This document shows, in pieces, positions 32,921 through 44,266 of a stretch of DNA of 64,000 nt (its first letter is position 1; each line of letters opens with the position of its first letter). Made by a program: the position numbers and the translations under genes. The stretch comes from Bryopsis sp. KO-2023 (lineage: Eukaryota; Chlorophyta; Ulvophyceae; Bryopsidales; Bryopsidaceae). The DNA lies in contig BSYQ01000010.1 of NCBI GenBank assembly GCA_030272585.1, positions 2,480,001 to 2,544,000 of the forward strand. The letters are read 5' to 3'. The notes beneath the pieces are model-generated. The model saw only the letters and a program-made list of their open reading frames with translations. It did no database searches and was not told the origin of the DNA.

Positions 32921-35900
32921 CTACATCACCAGCTTCTCCAACATGGATAGCACATTGTCCGGATCGTCGACGTAGAATTTGGCTTTGCTGGGCTTCTGCC
33001 CCACAGTACATGCGAAAACTTCCGCAGGCATGTGGGGGGAAAACGTAACATGTTCAATCAAATCAAACATGACCTCGTCGGAGCGGTCGTCCCCGATGCA
33101 CAATATCAAATCGGGCCCGCTGGCTTCTTCTTCGCAAGCTTCTTGTAGCACTCTTTCCACGACCTGGCCTTTGCTCATTTTGGCAGGCTTGGCTTCGACG
33201 ATGTAGTGCCCGCTGACCACCTCCACGGGCTCGTTGGAAAGAATCTCTTCCAAATGGGTGAGAAGTTCTTTCGCCTGTGGAAATTCACACCACCGGAATG
33301 AGTTTTTTCTACTGCTGTGTTGCTGCCTTTCCAGATTTGGCTTCCTTGTCTTTCGGGGGGGGGGGGGTAAAATAATAACAATAATAATGATCGGTTCTTC
33401 AGGACCCACATTGCTTTTTCCGCACCGTGAATCAGCCATGGGCTTTTCACACCATAAGTTTAAAATGAACATACAACAAGAAAAAAAACGGAAAAAAACA
33501 AAATTACAAAAAACTCCTCTCCAGTATCGAATCAAACTGGAAGGAGTGGCGATGTCAGACCCACCTGTAAGTTTCCGAAGTCGGGATCGGCGTCTCGGAA
33601 ATGCCAGACGATTGCACTTTCTTTGATTTCCATGTAGCTTCCGTCCGTGGCATCCATGTAAGTCTGGAAAATGGGTTCGACCAGGGACTTCCAGTTCTCG
33701 CAGTCCTCCAAACTTGCCTTGGCTTCCCACTCCTTGCTGTCGGCTCGTCTGTAGAAGAATCCATGCTCGGCTGACAGACCCAAATTCTCCTGCGAACAAA
33801 ACACTCGTTTCATATATATATATATATATAAATATCTACTTCATAAAAAAAATAATAATCAACCCACCACTTCGCTAAAAAAATGGAATCAACCCACCAC
33901 TTCGCTAAAAAAATGGAATCAACGTAAAAACACGGACTCGTTGTTTTGGAAATGAACCCACCACTTCGCTGAACCATTTGCCCAACTCTTTCCTGGACCT
34001 TCCGCTGATGATGTAAACCATGTTTTTCGGATCGCTGCACAGCGCCTGGAGAACGGTCAGGACCTTTTTGCTGGGGGCGGGATTCAAACTGCTGGAGGGA
34101 ACCAGGGTGCCATCGTAGTCCAAAAAGAAAACTCTCTTGTTGGACCTGCATTCCACACCCATCGATCAGCCAAAAAAAAAAAAACACTACCAAGAACCTC
34201 CCCCTTCCCAAAAACACAAGACATATCCCTGAAAAAAAATCATCCAAAAAAAAAAAACGAAACAAAAAAGCGATTAGATCAAAAAAAACGGTGGAAGGAA
34301 AAACCCACCTCCTGTAGACGTTCAGCAACGCCATGGTTTCCAGCTTTCGGAAATTCCTATCCAACGAAACCATCTTGAACGTGTCCAGCCCCAAGCCCAT
34401 TTTGTAGCAAATCATGGTGGAATTCATCTGGGTGATTTTCTCGAGCTCCGCGACGTATGACTGGGCCCAAAATGAAACGGTGTTTTTGGACACATATTTC
34501 CAATGCTTGTCGTGTCGCCACCGCTGATCTTCCTCCGAGGTCCCCAGAGCGTTTCGCATTCCGTCGGCCAGGCTGCTCACGCTCCATGGATTCACACGGA
34601 TGGCCCCACACAGCGAAGGCGAACATCCAACGAATTCTGTGGACCAAAAAATTAGATTAACACAAAAAATACGAAACGTGGGTAGAAAAAGGGGGAAAGC
34701 GAAAAATTGATGATGGCAAGTTTGGCAGCTCATTTCGTTGAACGCAGAGAGCAACGGGCAAGGTCAATTGGACTAATTTGATGGCATGCATTTTGTTTGT
34801 TTGGGGGGACAGCTTGCTTCAGATATTGCCCTGAATCTGACCAACCCCTCCCCCAAAAATAAAAATAAAAATAAGATAGCAATCCATCCATACATCTTCT
34901 CATGCTTACAGCAAAAATAACCTTCCATCAGATAAACTTGCAGCAAATAAAAGAGCAAAAAAAAAAAGCAAAAGCTGCTGTGGTGCCTACCAGAAACGAC
35001 GAGCATGGATGTCTTGGTGCTGTCGGGATCTTCCCCCTCAGCCACCGGAGCACCTTGTCTGCAAACCACATACTCATACGGGGCCAAATTCATGCCGTCC
35101 CTCGTGGCGGATAAAACCAAGACATCGGCCACGGAATAAAACGCGATCCTCTCATGGAGAGGAACATGTCTTTCCAGATATTTCACGGGTTTGTACCCCT
35201 GTTGCCCGAATCTATCGTTGATGGTGGCCACCAGATTTCGAATGTATTGGACCAGTTCCTGGAGGTCCGGCCCGGAGGCTCTCGGAGCATTAGTGATCTG
35301 CATCCACAAGCAAAAAAAAATGAGGGAAAATTCGCAAAACGAAAAAAACAAAAGCCTAACGAGCACTTATGCTTGGAAGATTGACGTATTCCAGTTGCTT
35401 ATGCTAAAACATTCCAAGGTTTAAACACAAAAAAAACAAAACAAAAAACCACAAACTACCAAAACAGTGCTCACTCTTTCCCACAAACTACCGAAACGTT
35501 GCTCACTCTTTCTCACACTTTTTAATGCACATGGTGCCTGGAAGATCAGTATCCCCGAAAAGTCTGAAAATGTTGGAATCACACATAGAGAGAGAGGTTC
35601 TTGGTTTTCGCACCTGTACAAGGCACAGCTTCCCCCGCCATTCGGGGTGATATTCCAAAATCCTTTGAAACGCTTGTAGTTTCAGCTCGATTCCCTTGAA
35701 GCTGTCCAAGTCATCCACCCCGATCATCACCGTCAGCCCCTCCAGTTCAGATAGCAACTCCCCTCGCCGCCATTTTGTGTCGGCCCACTCGAAACCACTC
35801 AAAAGTCGCTCAGGATTCACACCTACCATCCCAAACTTCAAACTTTGAAACGAAAAAACGAAAATCTTGCAGACAAATTAAACATATTGACTGAACCCAG

Positions 35901-37262
35901 TGATGCTACAACACAGTTCCATCAAAAGGGCTGCTCTCAGCAAATCTTTGAATTTAAAAATGTCTCCATGTCGAAAACTTCTGGTCAAAGATGAGGGATG
36001 CCCTCACTGATGATTGCCAGGGGAAAAAAAAAGCGAAAAAAAGAAAGAAAGAAAAATATGAACAGAGAAGATCATTCATGTGTATTTTCAGATCATGTGA
36101 ATACGTCTCTTTTGATAAGTTTGATTGTGAGGATTTTGATCGAACCTGTGGGCATGATTTTGATTCCGACGTTTCTGCCATAATATTCCACTCCAATCGA
36201 CCCTCTCGAAGCACTGTGGTCCAGCCCAAGCATTCGAGAACAGCAAGACAGGAAATGCCTTGCATAATCAAATGTATGGAATCCTGTGGGGAAAACAAAC
36301 CTTTCGCTGCTATAAATTTCGAAAAAAAAATATAGAGAAATATGGATATATTGAATCATTTTTGCACATTTTTTTCCGGAGGGGGACGGGGATTTTTTTT
36401 TTTTTTTGGGGGGGGGGGGAAATGGAATTTTTGCATCATTTTTTGCACAATGAACAGAATCTCTTCCCTCATGTCAGACTGATCCATACCTATCAAATCG
36501 GCATTCAGCATGGACCGCAGAATCTCGTTTCTTTTAGGAAAAGTCCTGAAAATTTCCGACGACGGGAAAGGCGAGTGTAGAAACAGCCCCACACGAGCGC
36601 TGTCCATTCTCATTCTCAACATGCATGGCAACACCAGCAAGTGATAATCGTGAATCCAGATGTAGTTTTGCTTGGAGGTCACCTCGCATATAACTGCTTG
36701 AGCAAACACCTGCATTTTCCAACACACCCATTTCGATCGTATCATTAAACACAAGGCCAAATCCAAGGAATTTAAGCAAAAAAAAAAAACCCTCAAGATA
36801 CGGTAGATGTCGAAAAAAAATTAAAAAATTGTGGCTGGGATTGTGGTTGGTGATAGATTTTCTTGGTCCTTTCAAAAAAAAAAGTATGGATATATAATTC
36901 TTTCAATATTACAAAGAAAAAAAAAGATTGGATTGGGTTGCCCACCATGTTTGCCCTTTTGTAGGCTTGCCACATTTCCTGATTGAATCGCCCCGGACTG
37001 GAGGGAGACATCGGAAGCACATAATGTAGCAAAGGCCACAGTTGCTGCTTACAGCATCCTAAACAGACATTTCATTTCATTGCAATCACTTTTTTTTTTT
37101 AAGCAAAGGTCAAAAGCGCTCCCGTATCTACTACATAAAGCATGTGTGCCTTTGTTTCTGCAGTTCTTAGTTTAGATATGCATGTTTTTCATTTAGGATT
37201 TTTTTTTTTTTTTTTGGAGGGGGGGGTGGAGAGAGGAATTGAAATGGAGTCTAGGGCCCTAC

Positions 37263-37293
<31 letters not shown>

Positions 37294-38479
37294 GAGAAAA
37301 AGGATGCAATTTATGTACGGAGCAACCATCGACTGAAAAAAAATGTGCAAATTCAACATAGGTGGACTTAATTAACCCAGTTTTACGGCTTGTTTTTTTA
37401 TTTCCCCTCCTTTGCATGGGCACCCCCTCTCTTTCACGCACACAAACACACACTCATTGAAGGCCAAAAAAGAAGAAGGCAGCCCGATTTATTTAAAAAA
37501 AAAAAAAAAGTGGGTGAGAAAAAATATTCATACCTTTGTAAAATTTCTCCTTCAGATCTTTCCCCAGAAACACCGGACTGCAGTGTAGATGCCGAAGTTT
37601 GCTGCGCACAGCCTGGTGATTAGTCAGAAACAAACAAACAAAAATCAAAGAGAGAAAACCAAATAATGGCACGCATCTAACATTGGTTTTCTTTTCTTTT
37701 CTATTTTCGTTTTCTTTGCTCACAATTTCTGAGCAAACAAAATCACAGTGATATGTGAAGAAAAAAATTTTGAAAAAAAATAAAATAAAAAACAGCTTAA
37801 CAAAATCACCCTTGTTGGATGAGTGGTATTAAGAAAAAAAAAAAGAGTTTTTCTTTCCCCCACAGAGGATGTATTTGTTGGAATTGCACTACTACTACTA
37901 CTAGTACTTTACATACATCCATAAATAGAAAGAGATTGAGAGAAAAAAGAAACTCCCCCTCCTCTGGCAGCACTCTTCCCTGAGGATAGCTGCTGATACC
38001 GATTTTCTTCACAGAAAAAATTATGTCTGAAGTGGAGTGTTTTCTTTTGAAACTTAGCAGCACCCACCTCTTGCTCCGAAACCTCGACCTCCACGTTCAA
38101 GCATCCAACGTAGTGAACGTCCTTGCTGTCATCGATTCCGTCCTACCCACACCAACCCGTAAAATTTATTTTCCTGCGCTCAAAATCCACACTCCGCTTT
38201 TCCTGTCAAGCACCACGAACCCCTCTCGCCAAATAAACGTCGACCTTGTTTTTTTCTTTCCGGCCATATTTTCAAAAAACGAGACATAATATTTTTGCAC
38301 AAATAGGGCTTTTCGTCTGCTTCAAACAAAAAAAAAGTGAAAAAAAAAACACCCAGTCGCTTTTACGTTTGCTGACCTTTGCTTGCGCGACCAAAGCGTC
38401 TTCATCCCAGTCGAACTCCCAAGCATTCGCTTTGTTTCGTTGAGCGCGAATGGGCAAGTGATTGGATACGATGATAATC
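32921..38479 (-). CDS. Class II trehalose-6-phosphate synthase/phosphatase
   Basis: Bifunctional-looking protein with an N-terminal GT20 synthase domain and a C-terminal HAD trehalose-6-phosphate phosphatase domain; plant class II members act mainly in sugar signalling. Exons (minus): 38479-38377, 38142-38068, 37612-37534, 37058-36946, 36709-36490, 36283-36146, 35822-35614, 35297-34991, 34636-34309, 34145-33962, 33789-33565, 33274-32921. Phases agree across all, giving 778 residues without the first exon. Motifs: IIIVSNHLPIRAQRNK, WIHDYHLLVLP, FLHSPFPSSEIFRTFP, TFDYARHFLSCCSRMLGL, ATRDGMNLAPYEYVVCR, then HAD motif I LDYDGTLVP and motif IV GDDRSDE; the end is CTVGQKPSKAKFYVDD. GVDDLDSFKG replaces the Arg-containing loop of active synthases, as in plant class II. 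The first exon must end in phase 2; a minus frame at 38901-38683 (HWRIAEFAGVVQDLGG) is a weak candidate. Confidence 0.92.
33857..33916 (-). repeat. Tandem 30-bp copies of a splice-donor region
   Basis: Two direct 30-bp units (33857-33886, 33887-33916) copy the end of the exon at 34145-33962 and its donor (sense GCGAAGTG then GTGGGTT). In the copies a T-run plus TTTTAG precedes CGAAGTG, so each could act as a 7-base micro-exon with its own acceptor and donor. Confidence 0.6.
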
Positions 38480-38901
38480 CTGCACAGCAGATAAAGACCG
38501 ACACGTCAACGACCGCATCGAACGACGCAAGCGCTCCCTGTTTTTTCTTTTCCTTGCTGCGTGCGATTCGCGGTTATCGGCTCAGGCGTCTAGACCTCGA
38601 CGACTAACGAAAGCGAAAAGGTCCCTCCCGAGAAAAACAGCCCACCGCCACAACCGACGCGCCAACCATCGCGAAACCAACTCTATTCGGAGATTTTAAT
38701 CAACGCCACGGCGAAACACGACAACGGGCTCATCGGTAGCACCTCTTCGCGCGCTCCATGCTTTCCACCGAGGTCCTGGACGACGCCTGCGAACTCGGCA
38801 ATCCTCCAGTGAACCACGCTTTCGACGCATCTCCAAGCACCGCCTCGGGCCCTGCTTCGAGCAGCGCCGCGAGATTCTGACACGAGCGACGCATCGCGCA
38901 A
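38480..38901 (-). other. Upstream region and candidate first exon of the trehalose synthase gene
   Basis: CpG-rich, homopolymer-poor DNA. A minus frame from an ATG at 38901 to 38683 contains VVHWRIAEFAGVVQDLGGKH, faintly like the AGVLSELDD stretch near the N-terminus of plant class II proteins. The required phase-2 donor could not be fixed. Confidence 0.3.
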
Positions 38902-40998
38902 CGCTCTCTCTCTCTTTCTCTTTTTCTTTTGCTTGTGTGTCTTTTATGGATATGTCACTCCTTCAAAAAAAGGCGTCTTTCGATTTCGTTTCGTCAAACC
39001 ACGGGCGTATGCCCCCCCTTCGCGGCAGATAGTCCGAAACACAACGCGCAATTACGACGAATTCGCGATAAGACGAAAAAAAACCAAACCCGTCTGAGTG
39101 GTTTGAGAAAGATGGAGTCTTTTTCGGTTCCGCAGATTACGCCAACGCATGACAGGTTGGCCCCAAAGCAAGAAGAAAGCGCGATTATAAGAAAGCGCCA
39201 CCGTGACGCTGCGTGACGAAACGTGACGAAAGCTCCACAACACGAATGGTGCAGGTACGTATTCAAAATTTTGGAGTTGGGTTGTTTCTGGCATGGGTTG
39301 TGTCATGCATATCTCGAGCCACGCCATGTTGCTGGAAGTTTTTCAAATTCAGGATTGCCCGGCTCGTAGGCGCGGGCACACACACACCAGAAAGCATATG
39401 GCCCAAAAAAAACGCACACACACACGCACACAAAAGAATATTTACATGCGTAGAAGCCACCTAGCACACGTAACCAATCCAACCACCAGTGATTTTTTTT
39501 TCAATTTCGCTCGCCCAAAAGTGGCCCTAAATTTGCCTGTTTCATGTTGCTGTGGCCCTTTCATGTGCCCAATTTGTCCAGAAAAATGAAAACGTGGCCC
39601 CAAATTTAATGACGCCACTCACTAAGGTGGTCACAATCAAAATTTGTGCAAAAAAAAACCAGTATAAAACTGTGTATAACAACAGGCTGTTATTATTGAT
39701 CCATTTCTGTGCGCTCATGAGACTTTATTCATGACAAGACAACCCAAAAGAAATAATCACTGCAATTTCTTTTCTTTTCCTGAAAGCCCATTATTCAATC
39801 AGCATCCCAAACCCACGAAAACTTCACACTCCCATCTATTCCAAAAAAAAGTGATCTCCGGTGACAACAAATCTTTTTCTTGCATTTATTTTTTTCTGGT
39901 AACTGACAGATAGACCAGGCGATTCAGTGGATGTTCAAAACCCACTGAAGACAAAGCTTATCTCTACAGATCTGGACCGCCAGTGCTATGTATCGTTTCA
40001 TCAGCGGTGGCAATTACCCGAGCAATCAAAGCAATCAAAGGGCGACTGGGGTCTGATGTGCCATGCACAACTGAACAAAAGGGCACCCATCCACCCAAAT
40101 ATAAATCAAACGAAACATACCCACAGATTTCTTTCACATCACGAGCATCCCCCCATCAATACAACCGCAGGGTCGCATGCCAAAAGCTGGATCAATCCAG
40201 TTACCTAATATAGCCTGACCATATCGACCTAGATAATCCCACAAAAAGGTCGAAATTACCACTCCCCTAGAAATGAAAGAACATTGGTCTGACTATAAAT
40301 TGTCGGGCAAGTCGAGACTCATTTACCAAGGATGCAACCAGGACTTCATACCTTTTCATGTGTGCCTTCTCTGTATGCAACCTAGCAATTCTTTCAATGT
40401 GACTTTCTTTTTCTCTGCCGAGATGCATAACATCGAGGCTGACAGATTCCCATGCAAACATCTCACATTAATGTTTGCTGTGAAGTTCCTTACTGTCACT
40501 CTCGGCTGGAAGCATCTCATGTTAATGCTGCCTGCACTCTTTTTGTCAAATGGAATCATCAATGTTTGAGCCTATTATCAAGAAAATTCAGCAGCCGCCA
40601 CCAACCCATTGATACATCCAAGCAATCACGCCCCCTGAGTCTGTTCTGTTGTCAGAAGATCAAAAATTCGGGGAAAACAAAAAAAATGGGTTCCTAAGCC
40701 AGCAGGAGAGTTGAAGTTGGAACAGCTGTCGAAATAAGTTCGCAATCAATCAATGATTCCAATTTGGCAATCTCGTATCCAGTACGTTGGTTACGGGGGT
40801 ACAGTACAGCTTTTCACAGTCACTTCACAACGACTTCGCGACAGGACTTGGAACGCACGATGTTTCAGATTGCGAACTTCCCGTTTTCTTGTGTACTTCA
40901 AAAGGACCACCACTGTTTTTCGCAAATTCCTGAGCTTGCATAAAAACAAACAGAGGGTAAAACAACGAGCGTGAACACATCCAGACAGACCATTCAAA
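38902..40998. other. Spacer between trehalose synthase and Kunitz genes
   Basis: Divergent promoters should lie here. The left part (39000-39250) is CpG-rich with a 34-codon plus-strand frame (MESFSVPQITPTHDRLAPKQ) followed downstream by a GTACGT donor-like site, which may be an exon of something unidentified. The rest shows no gene. Two imperfect palindromic words (ACATCTCACATTAATGTTT and AGCATCTCATGTTAATGCT) lie near 40457-40530. Confidence 0.35.
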
Positions 40999-43532
40999 AT
41001 GCATCTCAAAGTCGCGGCTTGCTTCGTGCTGTTGTTCGCTGTTGCGTCGGCCCAGACCGAAGCAGGTGAGTTTCAGTGGCTGTCTCTGTTTCCCCTTCCC
41101 CCCCAGTCATACTCTCCGCTGCTGCGTGAGTATATGAACTGCCCCCTTGTGAATGAATCGATCAGAGTCACTTTCGCCGCTTGTTTGCTTGCAAATGCTG
41201 TTGGAAGAACTAAGGATTTTCGCATCGCTGGCTTCCGATCGATACCCCTCTTCCTTTTTTCTTGTGAATCACCGTGCGTTCGATCGAGAACATTGCTCGT
41301 GTTTTTTTCTATCTGCAGAATTGACGAGGGTGCCGCAGCTTTGCCCAGACCTGAGTCCTCCTATCGTCTGTATCACTTTCCCATGCGACCCCTGTCCGAA
41401 GCCGCCCACCAGTGGTAATGTCGCCAGCTGGCAGCCAATGAATTGCTATTAATGATTGATTGATTGATTGCTAATGAATTGCTGACCTGGGTTCAAATGC
41501 TGATTTCTGAATCCTGGGAGTGCTCTTCTCATGAAAAGGGAGAAATGTCCAGCTCAGATTGGTATATATATTTTTTTTTTGCAGAACAAACAGTGATACT
41601 CAGTTCCTTTTCTGAGGATGTTTTTTCTTTTCGGTGGGTGTTTTTGGCTGAAGAAAGTTTTTCTCGTGTTGCAGACATCTGTTCGCTTCCATCGGATTCG
41701 GGCCCTTGTGAAGCTGCTATTCAAAGGTGGTTTTTCAACAAAAAGACCAACCAGTGTGAAGAGTTCATTTATGGAGGCTGCCTGGGTAACAAGAACAATT
41801 TCGAGTCCAGGAAGGCATGTGAGATGAGATGTGGCCAACCCGTCGGTGAGTCAACCTCTGGATTTCGTGGTTGGATTTTTGAGAGTTGCTGCTTTTATGA
41901 AGGTCCAAGCTTTGGTCATTCTGTTGATATTTTTGGGTGGTATCGATCGCTATTTTTTTTGTGGGGCTATTTATGAAGGGGGGGAGGGGATTTACTGAAT
42001 AAATTGACAAATGCATTCTGAGATGTGTGGAATCTTTATGTTTCAGACATTTGTCAGCTGCCCTCTGAGACCGGCTTCTGCAAAGCCAGGATTGAGAGGT
42101 GGTTTTTCAACAAAAAGAGCGGCTCGTGTGAGAAATTCATTTGGGGAGGCTGCGGAGGCAACAAAAACAATTTCACGACCAGGGAGAATTGTGTCGCCAG
42201 CTGTGGTGGCCCACCACCACCTCCTGTTGGTAAGTGGCCCTACTTCCCCCCCCCCCCCTTTTCAAGCCCCTTCAAGCTGTATATATGACCAAGAACAGTT
42301 TCCTGTCTGATTAGGGTATTTCTGAAGTTTGTCTGAATTCCAATCATTCCTGGCAATTTTATTTGTACTCTAAAAACTTTACCATAGAATTTCTGGCACT
42401 GTTTCGTTTTATCACTGCATTGTTTTGTCGATGTTTTTTCTCTGTCTTTTGTTTATTTATTTTAAACTCCAGTCCACAGGTTAATCTGGATTTTTTTTTT
42501 ACTTTTTTTTTGGGGGGGGGGCCGATTTGTTCTTTTCTGATTGGATGCATCAGTAATGTGGGTGTTTTTTGGGCAGATGTGTGTAAGCTGCCGAAAGAAA
42601 TTGGCCCCTGTGATGGTTCCTTCCCTAGATACTTTTTTAACCCTGCTTCAAAGCGCTGCGAGAAATTTTTCTGGGGGGGTTGTGGAGGCAATAAAAACAA
42701 TTTTGAGAAGCTGGAAGAGTGCGAGAAATCCTGTGGTGGCCCTACTGGTGTGTGGCTTTTTTTTTAAAGCAAACAGGGGGGGTGTAAATATACACTGTAG
42801 CTTGGGTTTACGGAGTTTACTTTTTCAGTCTTTTTTTTTTGCCTGCAAGATTAATATTCTCCGAAGACCTAATTTATTGTTTGTTTGTGGGGTTTTTTTT
42901 CCTCCTCACAGATATCTGCAAGCTGCCGGCTGTAACGGGCCCATGCCGGGCTGCCATCCCTCGTTGGTTTTTCAATTCTCTTAGCGGCCAATGTGAGAGG
43001 TTCACCTATGGAGGGTGCAGAGGCAACAAAAACAATTTCCAGACCATCGAGGAGTGCAAGAAAGCATGTGAGTATTTTATTTTATTTTAAATTATTTTTT
43101 ATTTTATTTTATTTTATTTTATCTTACTTATTTTCCCCTCTCGCATCTTTGTTCTCATGTGTGTGTGCAAAACACTGCTCAGTTCAATATCGATGTTGCA
43201 TGTCTGACATGGTGGTGTTGGTGCAATTTTTGCTTGCAGGTGGTTCCACGACCTGCTCCCCACTGGTAAGAAAAAGCCAGTTCTTTTTTCGACCCCCTTG
43301 ATATCACTGTCGGTGTTACTGTTGCTTGGACACTTTATTATAATTACCACTACATGAGTTCAAAGTTTCGATGCTTGTTTTTTTTTCCCCTGTTTAGGGT
43401 ACGAGATGCTCTAATCAAAAGCAGTGCTGTGGGGGTCCTAAAACGGAGTGCTGTTCCCCATTGGGCGTGAGCCCAGGCTTCGACTTCAACGGAATCTGTG
43501 TCCAGGCAGGAAAATGCTTCCTCAAGGGTTAA
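40999..43532 (+). CDS. Secreted protein with four Kunitz/BPTI domains
   Basis: Predicted extracellular serine-protease inhibitor of 334 residues. Exons: 40999-41065, 41319-41414, 41675-41845, 42047-42229, 42577-42747, 42912-43067, 43240-43265 and 43398-43532, all with GT-AG ends. Exon 1 encodes a signal peptide ([19 protein letters not shown]). Exon 2 is a short Pro/Cys-rich linker ([14 protein letters not shown]). Exons 3-6 each encode one complete Kunitz domain with six Cys and the GGCxGNKNNF box; each is bounded by phase-1 introns. The residue after the second Cys (P1) is Glu, Lys, Asp and Arg in domains 1-4, so only domains 2 and 4 look like trypsin-type inhibitors. Exons 7-8 encode a second Cys-rich module ([16 protein letters not shown], ending [11 protein letters not shown]). 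Introns carry the same homopolymers as neighbouring genes, arguing against contamination. The Kunitz family is best known from animals. Confidence 0.9.
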
Positions 43533-44266
43533 ATGAGTGTTTTCTGCTCTGTTTCAGACCAGGCGAAATCATCTCCACGCAGCGAGTCTAAAATTTTGTT
43601 CAGGAAAAATAACTCGAAACAACATCCTTAAGAAAGAAAATGGATACCATAGGAATTCATGGTTTTTCCCTCCCCACATCACCGTGGTGTTCTGATCTAG
43701 ACTGGGACTGGGTTGCTGGCCCTTTTGTTTCTGGATGCTAATAATGAGGGGAAGGGGAAAAACTCAATAAAAGCTAGGAATAAAGACAGATTTTTTTTTT
43801 CCAGTTTAAAACATGTTTGGACACATGTCTCAGATTTTGTTATTTCGTTTTGTGGTGGGTGGCTGCTTGTGGAGATATTTGTCCAACTTGGGAAATATGA
43901 GACAAAGCGATCACAATGTAACAGTCACAGATTGCCCGCAGACCCCAAAAACATGTCGGGAAGTTGCAAACTTCTGCCCTTTCCCCCAGATCCTACTTAT
44001 TCCCAACTACCCACCAGCACATACGCATTTCTTGTGAAAAATCCTAAAGGAACAATTTTTGCGTTCAAATTTAAGGCACCCCCGAACACTATCAATTCCC
44101 TCTACTGCCACACAGTTGCTACCAAGCCATTGCATTCTGAAAAAATAAGAAAAATACCGGAGGCAGACACCTCAAAGAACACTACAAATCTAAAAGAACC
44201 CACAAAACCAAGCCCAAAAACCACAACCTAATGTAACTGCATCCTAATTGAAATATTCACTGCTCC
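43533..44266. other. Convergent 3' spacer, no gene
   Basis: Lies between the ends of the Kunitz gene (plus) and the glycosyltransferase gene (minus). The plus strand changes from T/G-rich to C/A-rich near 43900-44000. Long frames are open but show no family resemblance. Confidence 0.4.

Noticed and set aside
38929-39216. Plus-strand frame upstream of the Kunitz gene as a coding exon
   Set aside because: No family resemblance and no matching downstream exon; noted only in the spacer entry.
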